A DNA stretch of 64,000 nt, taken from the NCBI GenBank assembly GCA_023213395.1, contig CM041465.1:234181741-234245740 (forward strand). The letters run 5' to 3'. Positions 12,180-23,964 of the stretch are shown here, one piece after another. Positions within the stretch are counted from its first letter, which is position 1. Each line of letters begins with the position of its first letter. Both the position numbers and the translations under genes were made by a program. The notes beneath the pieces are model-generated. The model did no database searches and was not told the DNA's origin. It saw only the letters and a program-made list of their open reading frames with translations. Source of the DNA: Cycas panzhihuaensis. Its lineage: Eukaryota; Cycadophyta.

Positions 12180-13960
12180 ATTCTGATGAGACCCTTGAGG
12201 TACATCTAGATGTGCTCTCTCCCTCCTGGTTAAAGTTTCCCCATGCGTAGACTCTCCTCTAAGTGGGAGGTGGTGTCGTTCCTACAGCACTGTGCCACTA
12301 GTTGATGGGGTATATCTGGATCCCACCTAAGCCAATGTCATCCTCTACAGGTGTCTCCTTTCCTCCTCACCTACTCTCAACTCAATCTCTTGCCTTTACA
12401 ACTCCATCCTCATATCTATGTAAAGGTCTTAAGATCTGAATGCATGGTGATAGTACTCTATTTGATGGCCCAACAATCTTCGATCTAATACGTTCCAAGC
12501 AGGCACCTCATCTAATGCTAGAACGCATGGAAAGATCACCTCTAGGGTCCTTTGTACCTCCCTTAGTATAACTATCTCATCACCTATCCAACATAAACAT
12601 GTCAAATGTAATCAGTTCCTTAGAGAAGAAAACAAACTCTTAAAAGAAAAGGAACATAATGCAATATGAGAAATAAATTAATTAAATCACATGCTTAGAG
12701 ATCCTCCTTCTATTGGCTCTTCACCTAGTACCTCTCTAGCTGGTGGTGCCTCTCCTCCCTGTGGTTCCTAGTGAGCCTCTTGTGTATCTCCTCCCTTGCT
12801 AAGTCTACTCCCTCCATTCCTACCCTACTCATTAATGTACCCTATCTCCATACTCTAAATATAGCCCCCTCTCCTCTCTATAGGTGCTCTACCTCCTTGT
12901 CTAAGCACCTGCTAACTACTTCCTGCTCCACCACTAGAGGAGGCACCTCCTCTACCTTCTCGTCCTACCTCCTCTCCTCTCGTAGAACCTCTACCACCAT
13001 GTGCTTCTCTGTCATATCCTCCTCCTCTCCTACTCCCTACTATTAGAGCCTCCTCTACTGCTACCCTCTCTGTAGTGTCCATCTCATCATCACTCCACAC
13101 TAGGAGCTCAACATATATGTCCTAAACATGTTATCTCCTCATAATCTTACTGAGAATAGGACTATGAATCATCCTCATAATGATCTCTAATCTGTTGTGG
13201 ATCCTGGATCTTATATGCCATATGTTTATTCCTGGATCTATTAATGTCAATACTCTTAGCTCTCCTCCTCATTGCATCAATGGAATATGATCGTAGAGCT
13301 AATACATAAGGATAAAACTATAAGAGAAGCCACCCCTCCCTATCCTATGGATCCTTAATAGTTGATGGCTAATACTATTTACTACGTACTACCCCTAGTT
13401 AATCCAGATGCCCTGCTTACATCATCATAGTATGCCCATCCATTGAACTAGGATCCCCATGAAATTTTGTGTCTTGGCTATACAGAACATGATAATAAGG
13501 ATGAGGATCCTCCTCAATATTGGAACATCACCTGCTACCCAAATTGCCTCGATAGAAATCCCATGTTAATCTATCTAATCAACAAATCCAGTCAAATAGG
13601 TATTACATGCCATTTGTGACTCCTCATTTGTCACCCTGATGAGGCATACTCTCTCCTCATGCCGTCTCATACCTAGGATCCTCCTTACATCTTTTAGAGT
13701 GATCTCTTGATCCCTAATAGCTCAAACCCTAAATACATGATGTCTTAGAACCTAACAACTCAAGAAAACATGGAGAACCTCATGCTCCATCATGAGCTGA
13801 GTTGATGCACTCACTCTCACTAGATTACATGCTCATAATATCCCCCATCTGGCCTTGTCTAGTTCGGTAACAAGCTCCTTAATGGTATTCCCCTTGTTCT
13901 AGTAAGTCTTGATTCTCTCTAAGGCTTGCATTGTAGCAATTTCAATTTGCCTGTATCTTT
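12180..13960 (-). pseudogene. Antisense ORF relic in Gypsy-A: PMD-like domain plus coiled coil
   Basis: On the minus strand, opposite to the element, a coding-like relic shows VLHVFLSC and DQEITLKDVRRILGM (13706-13670), then a Gly/Arg-rich stretch (13100-12912, with GGGYDREAHGGRGS) and a C-terminal heptad-like segment with MRMELxRQEIELRVGEEERR (about 12430-12360). The ITLxDVRRILG block and its setting resemble the plant mobile domain family (PF10536). Gypsy-B has the homologous minus-strand relic at 35110-37166 with the same domain order. Many Gln codons are TAG/TAA. A candidate intron lies at 12584-12731. The PMD assignment is by motif only. Confidence 0.6.
12584..12731 (-). other. Candidate intron in the antisense ORF of Gypsy-A
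   Basis: An AT-rich 148-bp interval on the minus strand with donor AGAG/GTACTA and acceptor GGATAG/GTGATG separates the Gly-rich part from the coiled-coil part. The same position in Gypsy-B has a similar AT-rich interval. The frame across this copy is not clean, so the splice call rests on the comparison. Confidence 0.35.
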
Positions 13961-14728
13961 CATTAGTTAAAAACTCCAAGTTTGCTAAATAGTATTTTTT
14001 AAAATTTAAAAATATGCTTAATAAATTGAAAAAAAATAGTTTCACTCTAAAAACATGGTTTCACAGTGAAAAACATGATTTCACAATGAAAAATATGATT
14101 TCACAATGAAAATTGTGACTTCCTCAGATGGCTCAAATACTGAAGTCATATTTTCACTAGTTTATCGCATTTTTAGTTCAGTATTCATACTTTTCACACT
14201 ATATTATTTTGTTTTTTGTTAAAAAAAAATAATAATAATAGATTAAACTGCTTCACTCACTGAGCACCTCATTCTCTACTCCATTACAATCTCTAAGATG
14301 CTATGGAGTTGATCTCCTGTCTAAAGAAGCTCGTAATCTTACTGAAATATGAGAAGACCACCTTAAAAGCTCTCATTTACTCCTCCTCTTATCTGTAAAA
14401 ATAAAACCCCTTTTCATCATTTTTCCTTCATATAGAGGGGCCCATTTTGCCTTTTTTGCCTGCTGAATCTTCTAGACTATCCGTTGAGCTCATCAAAGTG
14501 AGATATACTTCAATTTAATTGTAGTTTCCTTTAAATTCACACTAAAACATCAAAAGTAAATGTTTTCACTTTGATAAAGCTCAAAGTATTATTTTATAAA
14601 ATGCAAAGGGATTATTTGAGCTATTTTCTCCCTTTGGAGGTCTAATTGGTTACTAAATCCCACTTCACATAATGATCTTTAGTATTTACCTTCAAAGGGA
14701 CTACACTTTGGGCTTTCATCTACTTATT
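13961..14728. other. Gypsy-A 3' non-coding stretch with hairpin repeats
   Basis: No gene signal. Contains the 20-bp repeat array 14040-14118 and otherwise AT-rich sequence leading into the TAAACTATG array. Confidence 0.5.
14040..14118. repeat. 20-bp tandem array with palindromic core
   Basis: Four tandem units of about 20 bp of the form TTTCACAATGAAAAACATGA. Each unit contains a near-palindrome TTTCACARTGAAA, so the array could fold into serial hairpins. Confidence 0.88.
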
Positions 14729-15175
14729 GAAGAGTTTAAACTATGACAAGACCTTAACTCTAAACTTTTATTTGCTTGTTAATGAGTATAAACTATGACA
14801 AGACCTATGATCCAAACCTCCTTTCACCTATAAATGAGCTAAAACTATGATAGGATTTCATGCTTTGAGGCCTTAATACTTGTTAACAAACCTAAACTAT
14901 AATAGGAATCCCTTTGAATTCAATTGATAATGAGGTTAAAAGATGGTAATCAACCTCTAAAAGTCCTCACCCCATTAGTGAGCCTAAACTATGATGGATT
15001 TTCTTTGAAGAGTCACCTATTAATGAGCTTAAACTATGACAGTCTTTTTTTTGCTTTGGCAAAACGATTTTGCTCTGAAAAGTCACCTGTTAATGAGCTC
15101 ATAAACTATGATAGTCTATCATTTTCGCTTCGACAAAAGACTTCCTTCCAATATGTGGTTAATGAGAGATAAACT
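14729..15175 (+). repeat. Array of nine TAATGAGNNTAAACTATG motifs
   Basis: About nine copies spaced roughly 45-67 bp apart (near 14729, 14776, 14834, 14882, 14929, 14977, 15024, 15091, 15159). The shared core is AATGAG, two or three variable bases, then TAAACTATGA. The intervening sequence is less conserved. The matching minus-strand array in Gypsy-E lies at 60890-61265. Confidence 0.85.
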
Positions 15176-15194
15176 ATGACTAGGTGTATAGTCA

Positions 15195-15325
15195 AGGCCT
15201 ATCCAGTTTGTGGGTATTAATTAAACATTTAGTGATAAAATCCCATCTAGTTTATGGGCAGTAGGTAGCATTTATTTGAAGGAAAAAGTCCCATCTAATT
15301 TGTAGGAATTAGGTAAATATTTGGT
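15195..15325 (+). repeat. Three-unit tandem repeat, CCCATCTAGTTTATGGG type
   Basis: Three diverged units of the form CCATCTAGTTTATGGGCAG with GTAGGTA-like tails, spaced about 50-58 bp. Confidence 0.75.
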
Positions 15326-15333
15326 AATAGTTG

Positions 15334-15560
15334 ACACCCAGTCATTTTGGGTGAGAATACAAATGTAATGACATTTGTAAGATGAATACCCAGTTCTTTT
15401 GGGTAATTTGGTTCATACCTAGTCCTTTTAGGTAATTTGGCAAACACCTAGTCCTTTTGGGTTGGTTCTTGGAGATGATAGATGCCTAGTCCTTTTGGGC
15501 AAGGGATGTAAATAATACCTCTTTTGGTTAAGATTACTCAGCCCTTTTGAGTAATATTAT
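15334..15560 (+). repeat. Tandem repeat, ACCTAGTCCTTTTGGGT type
   Basis: Six to seven diverged units with core CCAGTCCTTTTGGGTAATTTGG at irregular spacing of about 30-50 bp. CCCA..TTTTGGG gives each unit a short stem. Confidence 0.82.
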
Positions 15561-15740
15561 TAGTAGAAACTTTTTGGAATCAAGTTGTCATATAGATTTT
15601 ATTTTACCATGGAGTAGTACTACCTCATCATCCATATATTTCATGTGGTTCCTATCACTTTCACTAGAGCAACAAGTATCCACATCATTGCCACCTCTCA
15701 ACATCCTATGTCTTTTTCTAGAATAGGAGCCTTAAGTATC

Positions 15741-15751
15741 AAGGGGATAAA
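15741..15751 (+). other. Polypurine tract of Gypsy-A
   Basis: AAGGGGATAAA immediately precedes an LTR start TGTTTC. Gypsy-B has AAGGGGGCAG/TGTTTC and the D/E LTR has AAGGAGGTAAA/TGTTTC, so position and sequence agree. It would prime plus-strand DNA synthesis. Confidence 0.75.
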
Positions 15752-18153
15752 TGTTTCACCAAAACCTAGCCTCTTCATTTGTATTTAGATTATATTGGTA
15801 AATTAATATATGTTATACTATTTTATAGAAGGTAATCGATAGATGTTGATTGTACTTAATGGATTAGGCCTTGTTTTATTGAAATGGTGGATGATTTTTT
15901 ATTAATAAAATGTGATGAATATTGATGTGACTTGTATTTCTATCATTATCTATCAATGATGTAAACTATGGCAATGGAGTTTTCTTTATGATCAACTTGA
16001 CCTCATGCTTCTTTTAAAGTTTGGTGTTTTTTATCTTATTTTCAATATTTCACTCGTAATTTCATCATTTATCACTCTTTGGACTTATACTTAATTCATT
16101 TCACCTCATTCTGGGCTTGTTCACTCTTTAATAAACTCATTTTAATGACTCAATCCTCATCAAATGTTAATTTTTATTATTTTTTAATCAAAATTTTACT
16201 TTACTGAAATCACATTTTTCACCCTATCAAAAATGTGACTGGTTGCATTTTTAGAACAAAGTTGCATTTTTGGTAGGTGAAAAATACGATTGATTATATT
16301 TTTCACTGTCATGTAATGAAAAATTAGGTAGATCACCAAAAATTTTTCATGATGCTGCCCAGATTTAATTCTCTCAACACCCATAAGAGATAAAGAGTGA
16401 TTGTTGATTATAAATTGAGGGATAAGAAATGATTCTGGCTCTAGTATTGTGAGATTTTTTGTGAAGTTTTTGGAGATTTCTTGAGGACTGTTGCTATGAC
16501 TTTGAAAACTTAATATTCTAAAGATTATTGGGTAAAATATTGAAGAAGTTTTATTGTTATGTTGTTCCTACTCGATTGTTGATGGTCTGGGCTTCCATTT
16601 TCTTGGATCTTCATTAGTTTCATGCTTCAAACTTCTCTTGATTTAGTAAGATCTTTCCTATTGAATTTTATGCTTATTTCATGGTATTTTGAAGGTAATT
16701 TTGGCTCAGAATATTTTCTTTACCTTAGATGTTTATTGTTGTACTCTTGTTTAGATTTTTGATATTGAAATATACACTAAAAGATTAGCCCTTTATAGGG
16801 TTTCTTAATGATATATTAGGGTGGGGCATGGTCATCTCTCCACCATACATCTAGTTATTCCTTTCCTCTCTCTCATAGCAGTTTCTAATTCAGTTGGTTT
16901 TCTGCTCTTTTTTTATGTTGTTTGGCTCCAATTTGGCATCTTTGGATTGTTGTTCTTACTTCTTTAGTCTTCCTTTAAAGGAAAGTGTATGGGAAAGTTA
17001 GTCAATTAAAAAGAAGCCTACCATTCTAAGGTGATCTTTACAATACGAAAGAAGTTTTTGTCTTGTATCTATGATTACATGCACTTTTATTTTTAATTTA
17101 TCATTTTTATCTTGAGAATGAAAAGTTGAGGATATTGTTTAGTTGAAGTATCTTTGATTTTTAGTTTTATATTGGGTTCAAGGTTTCCTTCAGAGCTCTT
17201 ATTACTCCAATTGTTATAGAACCTTTGGTGACTAGTCTTATATGGATGATTATTAATCATATTTATGATTTGTCCATCATCTTATAGGTTTAAAAATTAT
17301 CACAAAATAGCAATAGTTTCTTTTAAAAATCTCTCTTATTTTTATATATTATTTCATCACCTTTTTAATAGAATTGATTACATGCATCAAAGTTAAAGTA
17401 TATTAGCTAGTTTCACATGTTGATTGGTCTCTTTTAAAAGAAAGTTTTATAAAAAAATTCATGTGGTTACTTTTAGATTTTGAATATCATCATCTCTTTT
17501 GAAGTAAAGTGTTCATGTAGGAAAGCTATCCCATAGTTGCATGTGTATCTTTTATTTGAAATAAATAAAAAGGAATTGCATGCATTATTTCTTATTTATT
17601 TGCTTTAGATTAAAAATAAAAAAAAAACACAAAAAGATTTATGTGAGTTTGATTTTATAGTTTCTTTGGTTGTATTCTCTTGCTCTTTTTACTATATATC
17701 TTTGCAATCATATAAAAACCTAGAAACCAAAACAAGATAAACTACCTTTCCATTAGCTTACCCTCTCCTACATCTTAGCAAAACTCAAAAGGTTAAAACA
17801 ATTACATGAGAGTAATCCCTAGGAAGGACATTAAGGCTATTGTAAGTGCAGTTCTAAACTTAGGACTCCTTTGTTAAGTCATATAGATTAGTGGATTCTA
17901 TCACCCCATTTCATATCCATATCTTTCATCATATCCACTCATACTTAGGTAGACAACACTACTAGGTAAAGACTCTTCCTTAGGAGTTGGGCAAAGATGG
18001 TCCTTTAGGCCTTCTTGAGCTTTGTGTCTCCTAGCTTTAATTATAAAAGAATTGAAACATATTAAGTTTAGGGCCTACTTAGGCCCTAACCATCTTTTTA
18101 GAGACCTTGTTGAGGACCAAACCTAAGAACCCCCTAGAACACCACCAAAAACA
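15752..18153 (+). mobile_element. 3' LTR of Gypsy-A
   Basis: Starts TGTTTCACC behind the PPT. It matches the reversed D/E LTR in parts, for example the AGACTCTTCCTTAGGAGTT block (17966) against the reverse complement of 57312-57330. It ends ACCAAAAACA at 18153. Beyond that the Gypsy-D integrase reading frame resumes on the minus strand. The end could be as early as 18100 if a second alignment is preferred. The LTR is about 2.4 kb, shorter than the D/E LTR (3.4 kb). It contains scattered CATTTTTCAC repeats (16200-16330). Confidence 0.7.
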
Positions 18154-18960
18154 TACAATGAAGAAATTTCAACCTCCAAAGAAAGGATTACTTCAATGCC
18201 ATATACTAAGAAAAATGATGTCATACTAGTAGTATTCCTAATTGAAGTTTGATATGCCCATAATGCTAGAAATAATTGAGTATGCTAATCATGATATGAG
18301 TTGGCCATGGTCTTGGCTAAAATCCTAGCTAGGGTTTTGTTAGATGCTACTACTTAGCCATTTGCTTAGGGGTGGTATAAGCCTAATAATCTATGTGTAA
18401 TATGAAATTTATCATATAGTTTACTAACATGGGGATTACAAAATGAGAAACCATTATTAGTGATAATAACATTAGGAACCCCAACTTGTAAATAACATAC
18501 TGAAAAATAAAAGTAGCAACTATCTTTCTCTTAGCTGATACCAAAGGAATAATGTTACTCTATTTAGTAAAATATTATATAGTAGTAATGATAAATGACC
18601 ATTAGATGATGAAGTAAATATTTGCCTAATAAGATCTAAACCCTATTAGGAAAAGGACAAAGGAGACACTACAAACTTTAGTTTTTGAGCAAGCTTATGA
18701 ATTAACAAAGCATGTAATTGGTATTTCTAATTATTACAAACATAGGCATGAGCATCTTTAAACATCAAAGGCTAATGGTATCCTATATGAAGAATACATT
18801 GAGTGGTAGACTAACTACTAAAGTAACCTCTACATATTCCATCATGATATTTTGTTAAGGCAATAATAACTTAATTAGAGGAAAGACATCTTAATAGAAT
18901 CCCATAGAGGGAACATTTATTAAGAACATCATCAAGTGAAAGCTATTGTCAAGTAGTAAC
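18154..18960 (-). pseudogene. Gypsy-D integrase relic, C-terminus lost
   Basis: Minus-strand integrase core homologous to Gypsy-A: GLDLIR with the first Asp near 18630, IATFIFQYVIYK, a VIIT block where Asn replaces the second Asp, ANG with a stop, and Val where the catalytic Glu should be, then IEVILSLEVEISSL just before the Gypsy-A LTR edge. The C-terminal module is missing: it should continue left of Gypsy-A but was deleted at the junction near 3150. Clearly inactive. Confidence 0.75.
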
Positions 18961-19179
18961 CTAGATTCTTCTTCTCTTCTTCAAAGTGGAGGAAGGAGGA
19001 AGGGTTCAATCATATAGGTCAGACTTGATCTCTCCATACCAAGGATCTTATGAAGGGATGACCTATATCTAAAGAATATGTTAATCAAATAGCCTATCAT
19101 TTATAACTTGATTACTATGATTTGGTAATAGATCATCAATCATTATCTCAATAATAACCATTCCCTTTTTTGACTTCTA

Positions 19180-20340
19180 ATTAACTATCTAGAAATTAAA
19201 TTCTTATAATAATAATGACCATTTACTTAAATATCTAATATGATTTGTCTTGGTCAAAAGGTATCTAATTGGATCTAAATGAATGATAAGAAAGTTTGTA
19301 TTGCCATGAAGATAGCGGTGTAGCATTTTAGTAGTAAAGATTAAATATAGATATTCCTTCTCAATAGAAGGATAATAAAGATTTATAGCAACTAGTATTC
19401 TACTAATAAAGTAGATGGCTCATTTTCTACCAAAATCATCTTCTTGTGCTAACATGCCAGCTAATGACTCTTTAGTAAAATAGGTATACATGATGAAAGG
19501 TTATTAAATATAGGAGGAGAAAGGACAAGAGTTAAAACTAATGCTTGTTTTAACTTATCAAAGGACTCCTATACATAAGGAGTCCATTCAAGTAAAACTT
19601 CTTTAGGAGATTTATGAGGGGTTTGGCATCTAAAGCAAAATTAATAATAATATACTCAAGAAAATAGAGTCTTCTTAGGAAAAATTTGACTTGCTATTAC
19701 ATTCTTAGAGGAAGCATTTTAACAGTCACCTTGACCTTATTAGGATCAACTATAATTTCGTCATAAGAAATAATATTTCATAACATCTTTCAAGAGGTAA
19801 CCATAAAAACATATTTGGTAGGGTTTAAATATAGATGATACTTTGGACATATCTTAAAGATAGTCCTTAAATCATGAATATGGTCTTGCTATCATTGAGA
19901 GAGGGCAAGTATATCATCTAAATATATGGCAATAATGTTGCCATCTATATCGTGGAAAATAAACACCATAGCTCTTTGATAGGTAGCTTGAGTATCATTT
20001 AATTCAAAGGGCATGATTCTATAAATAAAGGTCCCCCAAGAAGTGGTAAGGCAATTTTATGGTAATCTTGTAGCAAAATAAGAATTTGATTATATCTAGA
20101 AAAATCATCCATAAGGGACATGACTTAAAACTAGTCATTTGGTCATAAATTTGGTTTAAAAATGGAAGAGGAAAATTATCTTTAAGAAAATCATCATTAA
20201 TATCTCAAAAGTCAATGTATATTTAGATAGATCCATTCTTCTTAGAAATTAGAACCATATTTGAAATCCATTAGGAATAGTCCACACTTTTACTAAATCC
20301 AACTTTTAATCATTTTTTAACTTCTTGTTTAATTATATTA
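19180..20340 (-). pseudogene. Gypsy-D reverse transcriptase and RNase H relic
   Basis: Minus-strand RT: MVLISKKNGSI near 20265, KDNFPLPFLNQIYDQMTSF, a degraded PFG(L/x)K block, and an intact catalytic IYLDDILA, the two Asp codons being 19913-19918. The connection and RNase H follow at about 19700-19180, with QEDDFG near 19445 and SIEKE near 19360. At least two frame changes and many stops. Closely parallels Gypsy-A 7010-8330. Confidence 0.8.
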
Positions 20341-21472
20341 GACAAATGAGTATGTATAGGTCTTTATTTTTGGTGCTTAGGCTTAGTGCCAAGGATAGTG
20401 GTAATATTATATACAATAATATTAGGATGAATACCCTATATATCATTATAATCCTAAGCAAAGATGAAATTGAACTCTCAAAAGAGATCCTTGAACTAGG
20501 AGTTATCTATCAAGGAACAACTAGTCCCAACTTTAATGATCCTTAGAGTCTCCTCTAACTCTAAGTCACTGTTAATGGTTTCTTTGATGAGCATAGCATT
20601 ACCTTCTTTTTAATGAGGAGGAGTAGGTTCTACTAGGGAAACTGACTCAGATTAAGAATAAGTAACTAATGGTAAATCAATATAGATCGACTTTAAAAGT
20701 CCTAGTTTATGGTGATGAGGTGGTAGACTAGGTATAGAACTAGTTATATGTTCAAGGATTACTTTATCATTCTCAAAATGATCTAAGTGAAAGGGATTGA
20801 TGAGGATGACATTTTTTTATTGGTCATAGGAATGAGGTGATGACTTGACAATTTGGGAATTACTAGATGAAATATGATTATGAGCTAGTAAAGGCTCGAT
20901 AACTAAAGAAACTTGGGTAAATGGAATAGGCTAATCAACAAATTTCCAAGTTGAAGTAAAAACTTGCTTGAATTAGTTCTAGTCATGAGATAGGTCATGA
21001 CCAAAAGAAATCACTTGAATAAGAGGTGATAAGGAATCATAAGTATAGTCATAAGAAAAGAAAGAAATGGTTAAAACCATATTGATTTCTTAGACTCTAT
21101 TGGGTAAAATTTGAGCTATTTTAGATGAAGAAGAGGAATCAACCTCATCTTTGGGTAATACATCTAGATGTCTATGTAACAAAAGTTTCCTTTAATATTT
21201 ATTGGGCTATACAATGAAGAAAGGAAATTGAAGAAAAAGGTTGTCATATATGGAGGTATAATATACAAAGATAAAATCACTCGATTAGGTGGGGGAGAAG
21301 TTGTAACAAGGAAAACCAAGACACTTCTAACTAAAGGAAATGTAATACTTGTGAGAAATGACATTCATTTAAATGTGATAGATTAGGATTGGTTTCTTAC
21401 ACGTTAGAAGACTCTTTGTAGGATTAATTAAGATATGATATTTCTTCCTTAAAAGAAGGAAGAGAGGAGGTA
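20341..21472 (-). other. Gypsy-D protease-RT linker (second part)
   Basis: Minus-strand linker, Ser-rich, no domain. A segment reading SHLNECHFSQVLHFL parallels the HTQFSQVLYLS of the Gypsy-A linker (near 6150), confirming continuity across Copia-1. Confidence 0.6.
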
Positions 21473-21477
21473 GAAGA

Positions 21478-21942
21478 CGATAAAATAATTAATGTTTATT
21501 TCATTAATTCATAGATCCTTATATCGTTAATGTTAATATTATATATATTTATAATGAGGGCTTTATTTTATGTAAATGAGTTAAGTCACAACTTAATGTT
21601 GTAAACCTAGTTGTGTGGGGTTGTATTTTGTCCTCATATGAAGGTGTCATAGATTAGTGTAATAATACAAGGTATATTTGACACCTTGCATGACCCTTTG
21701 ATTTACCTTCCTTATATTTTGTAACTACCTCATTTTTTTTTATGTATGAGGTATTCTTCATATTATATTGTATTGTAATTTCTCATGAATGAATGGAAAA
21801 TAAGCATTTTGATTTGGACTATTAAAGATTAATTCTTATGATTTTGTACTTACCTTTATTTTAAGTTTTTATTGAAAGTTTGTGAGGATGTCGTGAGTCT
21901 TGAACCTAGGTTGCAAACCAAGCAAGCATCCATCCTCCTTTA
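21478..21942 (+). mobile_element. 5' LTR of Copia-1
   Basis: 465 bp, nearly colinear with 53415-53876. Ends now read CG...TA where TG...CA is expected, and GAAGA precedes it. Shared blocks include GTCACAACTTAATGTT and TTTGACACCTT, and CATCCATCCTCCTTTA at the end. Confidence 0.92.
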
Positions 21943-21943
21943 C

Positions 21944-21957
21944 TTGATATTAGAGGC
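21944..21957 (+). other. Primer-binding site of Copia-1 (initiator Met tRNA type)
   Basis: TTGATATTAGAGGC directly follows the 5' LTR and differs from the usual copia TTGGTATCAGAGC only at transition sites plus one inserted G. Confidence 0.75.
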
Positions 21958-23964
21958 TTCTCACTCCCAAGTATTTTGATTAATTTCCAACCCATTTCTT
22001 GCGTAGACTATCTCTCTAGTGCAGATCCTTCATGGCTACATTCTATTATTGAATGCAAAACCATTTTGATGGCTATTATCTCAAAGACCTACTAGCTTAA
22101 TAGGCTACATTGGTGCTTCAAAGTTTGAAAGTATGATCTATAGATCTGTATGCTAAATGATTTAAGAGCTATAGCCTCATTGTTCTATCTATTTGCTCTA
22201 TCTCAAAGATCTAATTATCAAGGTCTTATTCTTCCCTATTCTTATCATTATACTACTAAATAAATAAATATTGACAAATTTTAATATGGTAATATAAGGT
22301 TGCAACCTTATAATAACTACTTTTTAAGTTGTACCTTGATTAATAAAGTTTGCTAGACCTATATTTGAGGAGTATTCACATCTATGTTGGTTAGTTTTGT
22401 TGAGTCATATTATGACTACTATGTAAAAAGGTAATTTGTGTTGAATGTTTTTGACATTTGCAGTGCTCAATGTGGCTTTATATTAATATTTGCATACTTG
22501 AGCTATTCTCCATTACCTCATGATTATCTTACAATTACTATTAATGACCTACGTGCCCTTTCTGCCTGCCCTCTATTGACTTGTGGCCCTCTATAAGCAT
22601 TCAACTACATAATTTATATCCTACATGATTTCATTGTTACTTAACTAGTCGTGTGTGGTTTATCTCTGACTTACATCACCTTTCTTAGTTATTCAATGAT
22701 TGTATGATATATCTTTTAGACCTGTGTGGCCTTATTTTTCTTAATCGTTTGTTTATGGATTGCATCTAGCTCCTAGTGTCTTCCATTATACTTGTATGGC
22801 TCTAGTGTGAGCTCAAATAAAGCTCTATATTCCTACATAACCTTGAGTCTTATATACTCTTTAGTTGATGCCCTTTGAGATATTTTTTTTATTTAACTAA
22901 GACTGATACTGATCTAGAGATATTTTGACATTGATTCAGGCTTGAAATAGAGACCACATAGGATTATTCATGCTTTAATTCATTAGTTTTTTTCATGATC
23001 TAATGACATATAGTTTTCTACTGGCTTCACTTCATTCTTGTAAATAATTAGATGGATAGAACTATGGCTTATGACCGTTTAAACTAATCCTATATGAGTT
23101 TACTTCACACTAGAGAAGGCAGATCAAAAATCCATTACTTCTACAGAGAGAATTTTCCTTCTATACCTAACTACTACTTTGTTTTTTCAAAACTCCATCA
23201 CCTAAATTTATTTTTTATATAGTTTCAAGAACTTTAGGTTATATAATTAAACATATCCTTAGAATATTCTATTTTTAATATATTTCATAAACTAAAGTTA
23301 CCTGTTTAATAGTTTTTAATCATTTTTTATGCTTTTTAGGCCTTTATTAATAAGTTTTTAAGTATTTTTTTTTAGTTTTTAAAAGGTTTTACTTTAAAAC
23401 ATTAAAATAAATCAATTAATCACTTTTTAGAAAAATCAACTAAAAACATTAAAAAAGATAAAAACTAAAAGAACCACCCAATTACTAGTCTTACAAGGGG
23501 AATGGTTAGTACCCCTTATGTTACCACTCTACACACGCTATTGATTCTTCTCAAATTTTATGGATATTAGAGAGGCCTTTTAACTATTAGGTGTAATTAG
23601 TGGTAAGATGAGGTGTTATAGTTAAAACCTTGAAATTTAGAGATAAGGCTAGACTTAGAGAGGGTGAGCGACTTGGTTGGAAATATGCCCTTAGATGGGG
23701 ATCTATCATTTAGGCTATAAATATAGAACAGGTGAGTCAATGATATCTATTGGGTGGGAGAGGGTGATCCTTCTATAGTACCCATGTATCTTTAGGTATA
23801 TTAGGTCCCTAAGTTACCACCTATGAGTAGGTATGCCATTAGATAGGACCATCTCAACTACTAGGGTTTATTTAGGAGTTGAGATACTAAGACTTAGATC
23901 CTACTTTAGATCACCCTTTTTAGGTAGAATAAGATACATAATAAATAATATGGAACTTTAGATG
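21958..23964. other. Copia-1 leader or unidentified insertion
   Basis: Two kilobases between the PBS and recognisable gag, long for a copia leader. AT-rich with no domain, no obvious terminal repeats and no target duplication that I could find. It may hide another old element or a solo LTR. The part 23480-23940 is more mixed in composition than the AT-rich 23150-23470. Confidence 0.4.

Larger units (their letters stand above)
3150..18153 (+). mobile_element. Gypsy-A: Tat-like Ty3/gypsy retrotransposon lacking its 5' LTR
   Basis: Order on the plus strand: gag, protease, RT, RNase H, integrase, spacer, second (archaeal-type) RNase H, antisense ORF relic, tandem-repeat arrays, PPT, 3' LTR. It sits inside the integrase of minus-strand Gypsy-D. 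The left edge abuts the D post-integrase region with no LTR or PBS. One deletion that removed the D integrase C-terminus, the A 5' LTR and about the first 300 bp of A explains the junction. The right edge is the 3' LTR end, with TACAA (18154-18158) as candidate target duplication. All ORFs are broken by stops. Confidence 0.75.
18154..21477 (-). mobile_element. Gypsy-D middle segment (linker, RT, RNase H, integrase)
   Basis: Minus-strand continuation of Gypsy-D between Copia-1 on the right (target duplication GAAGA at 21473-21477) and Gypsy-A on the left. Joined across Copia-1 it follows the protease-linker part at 53882-54190 in the order seen in Gypsy-A. Confidence 0.85.
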
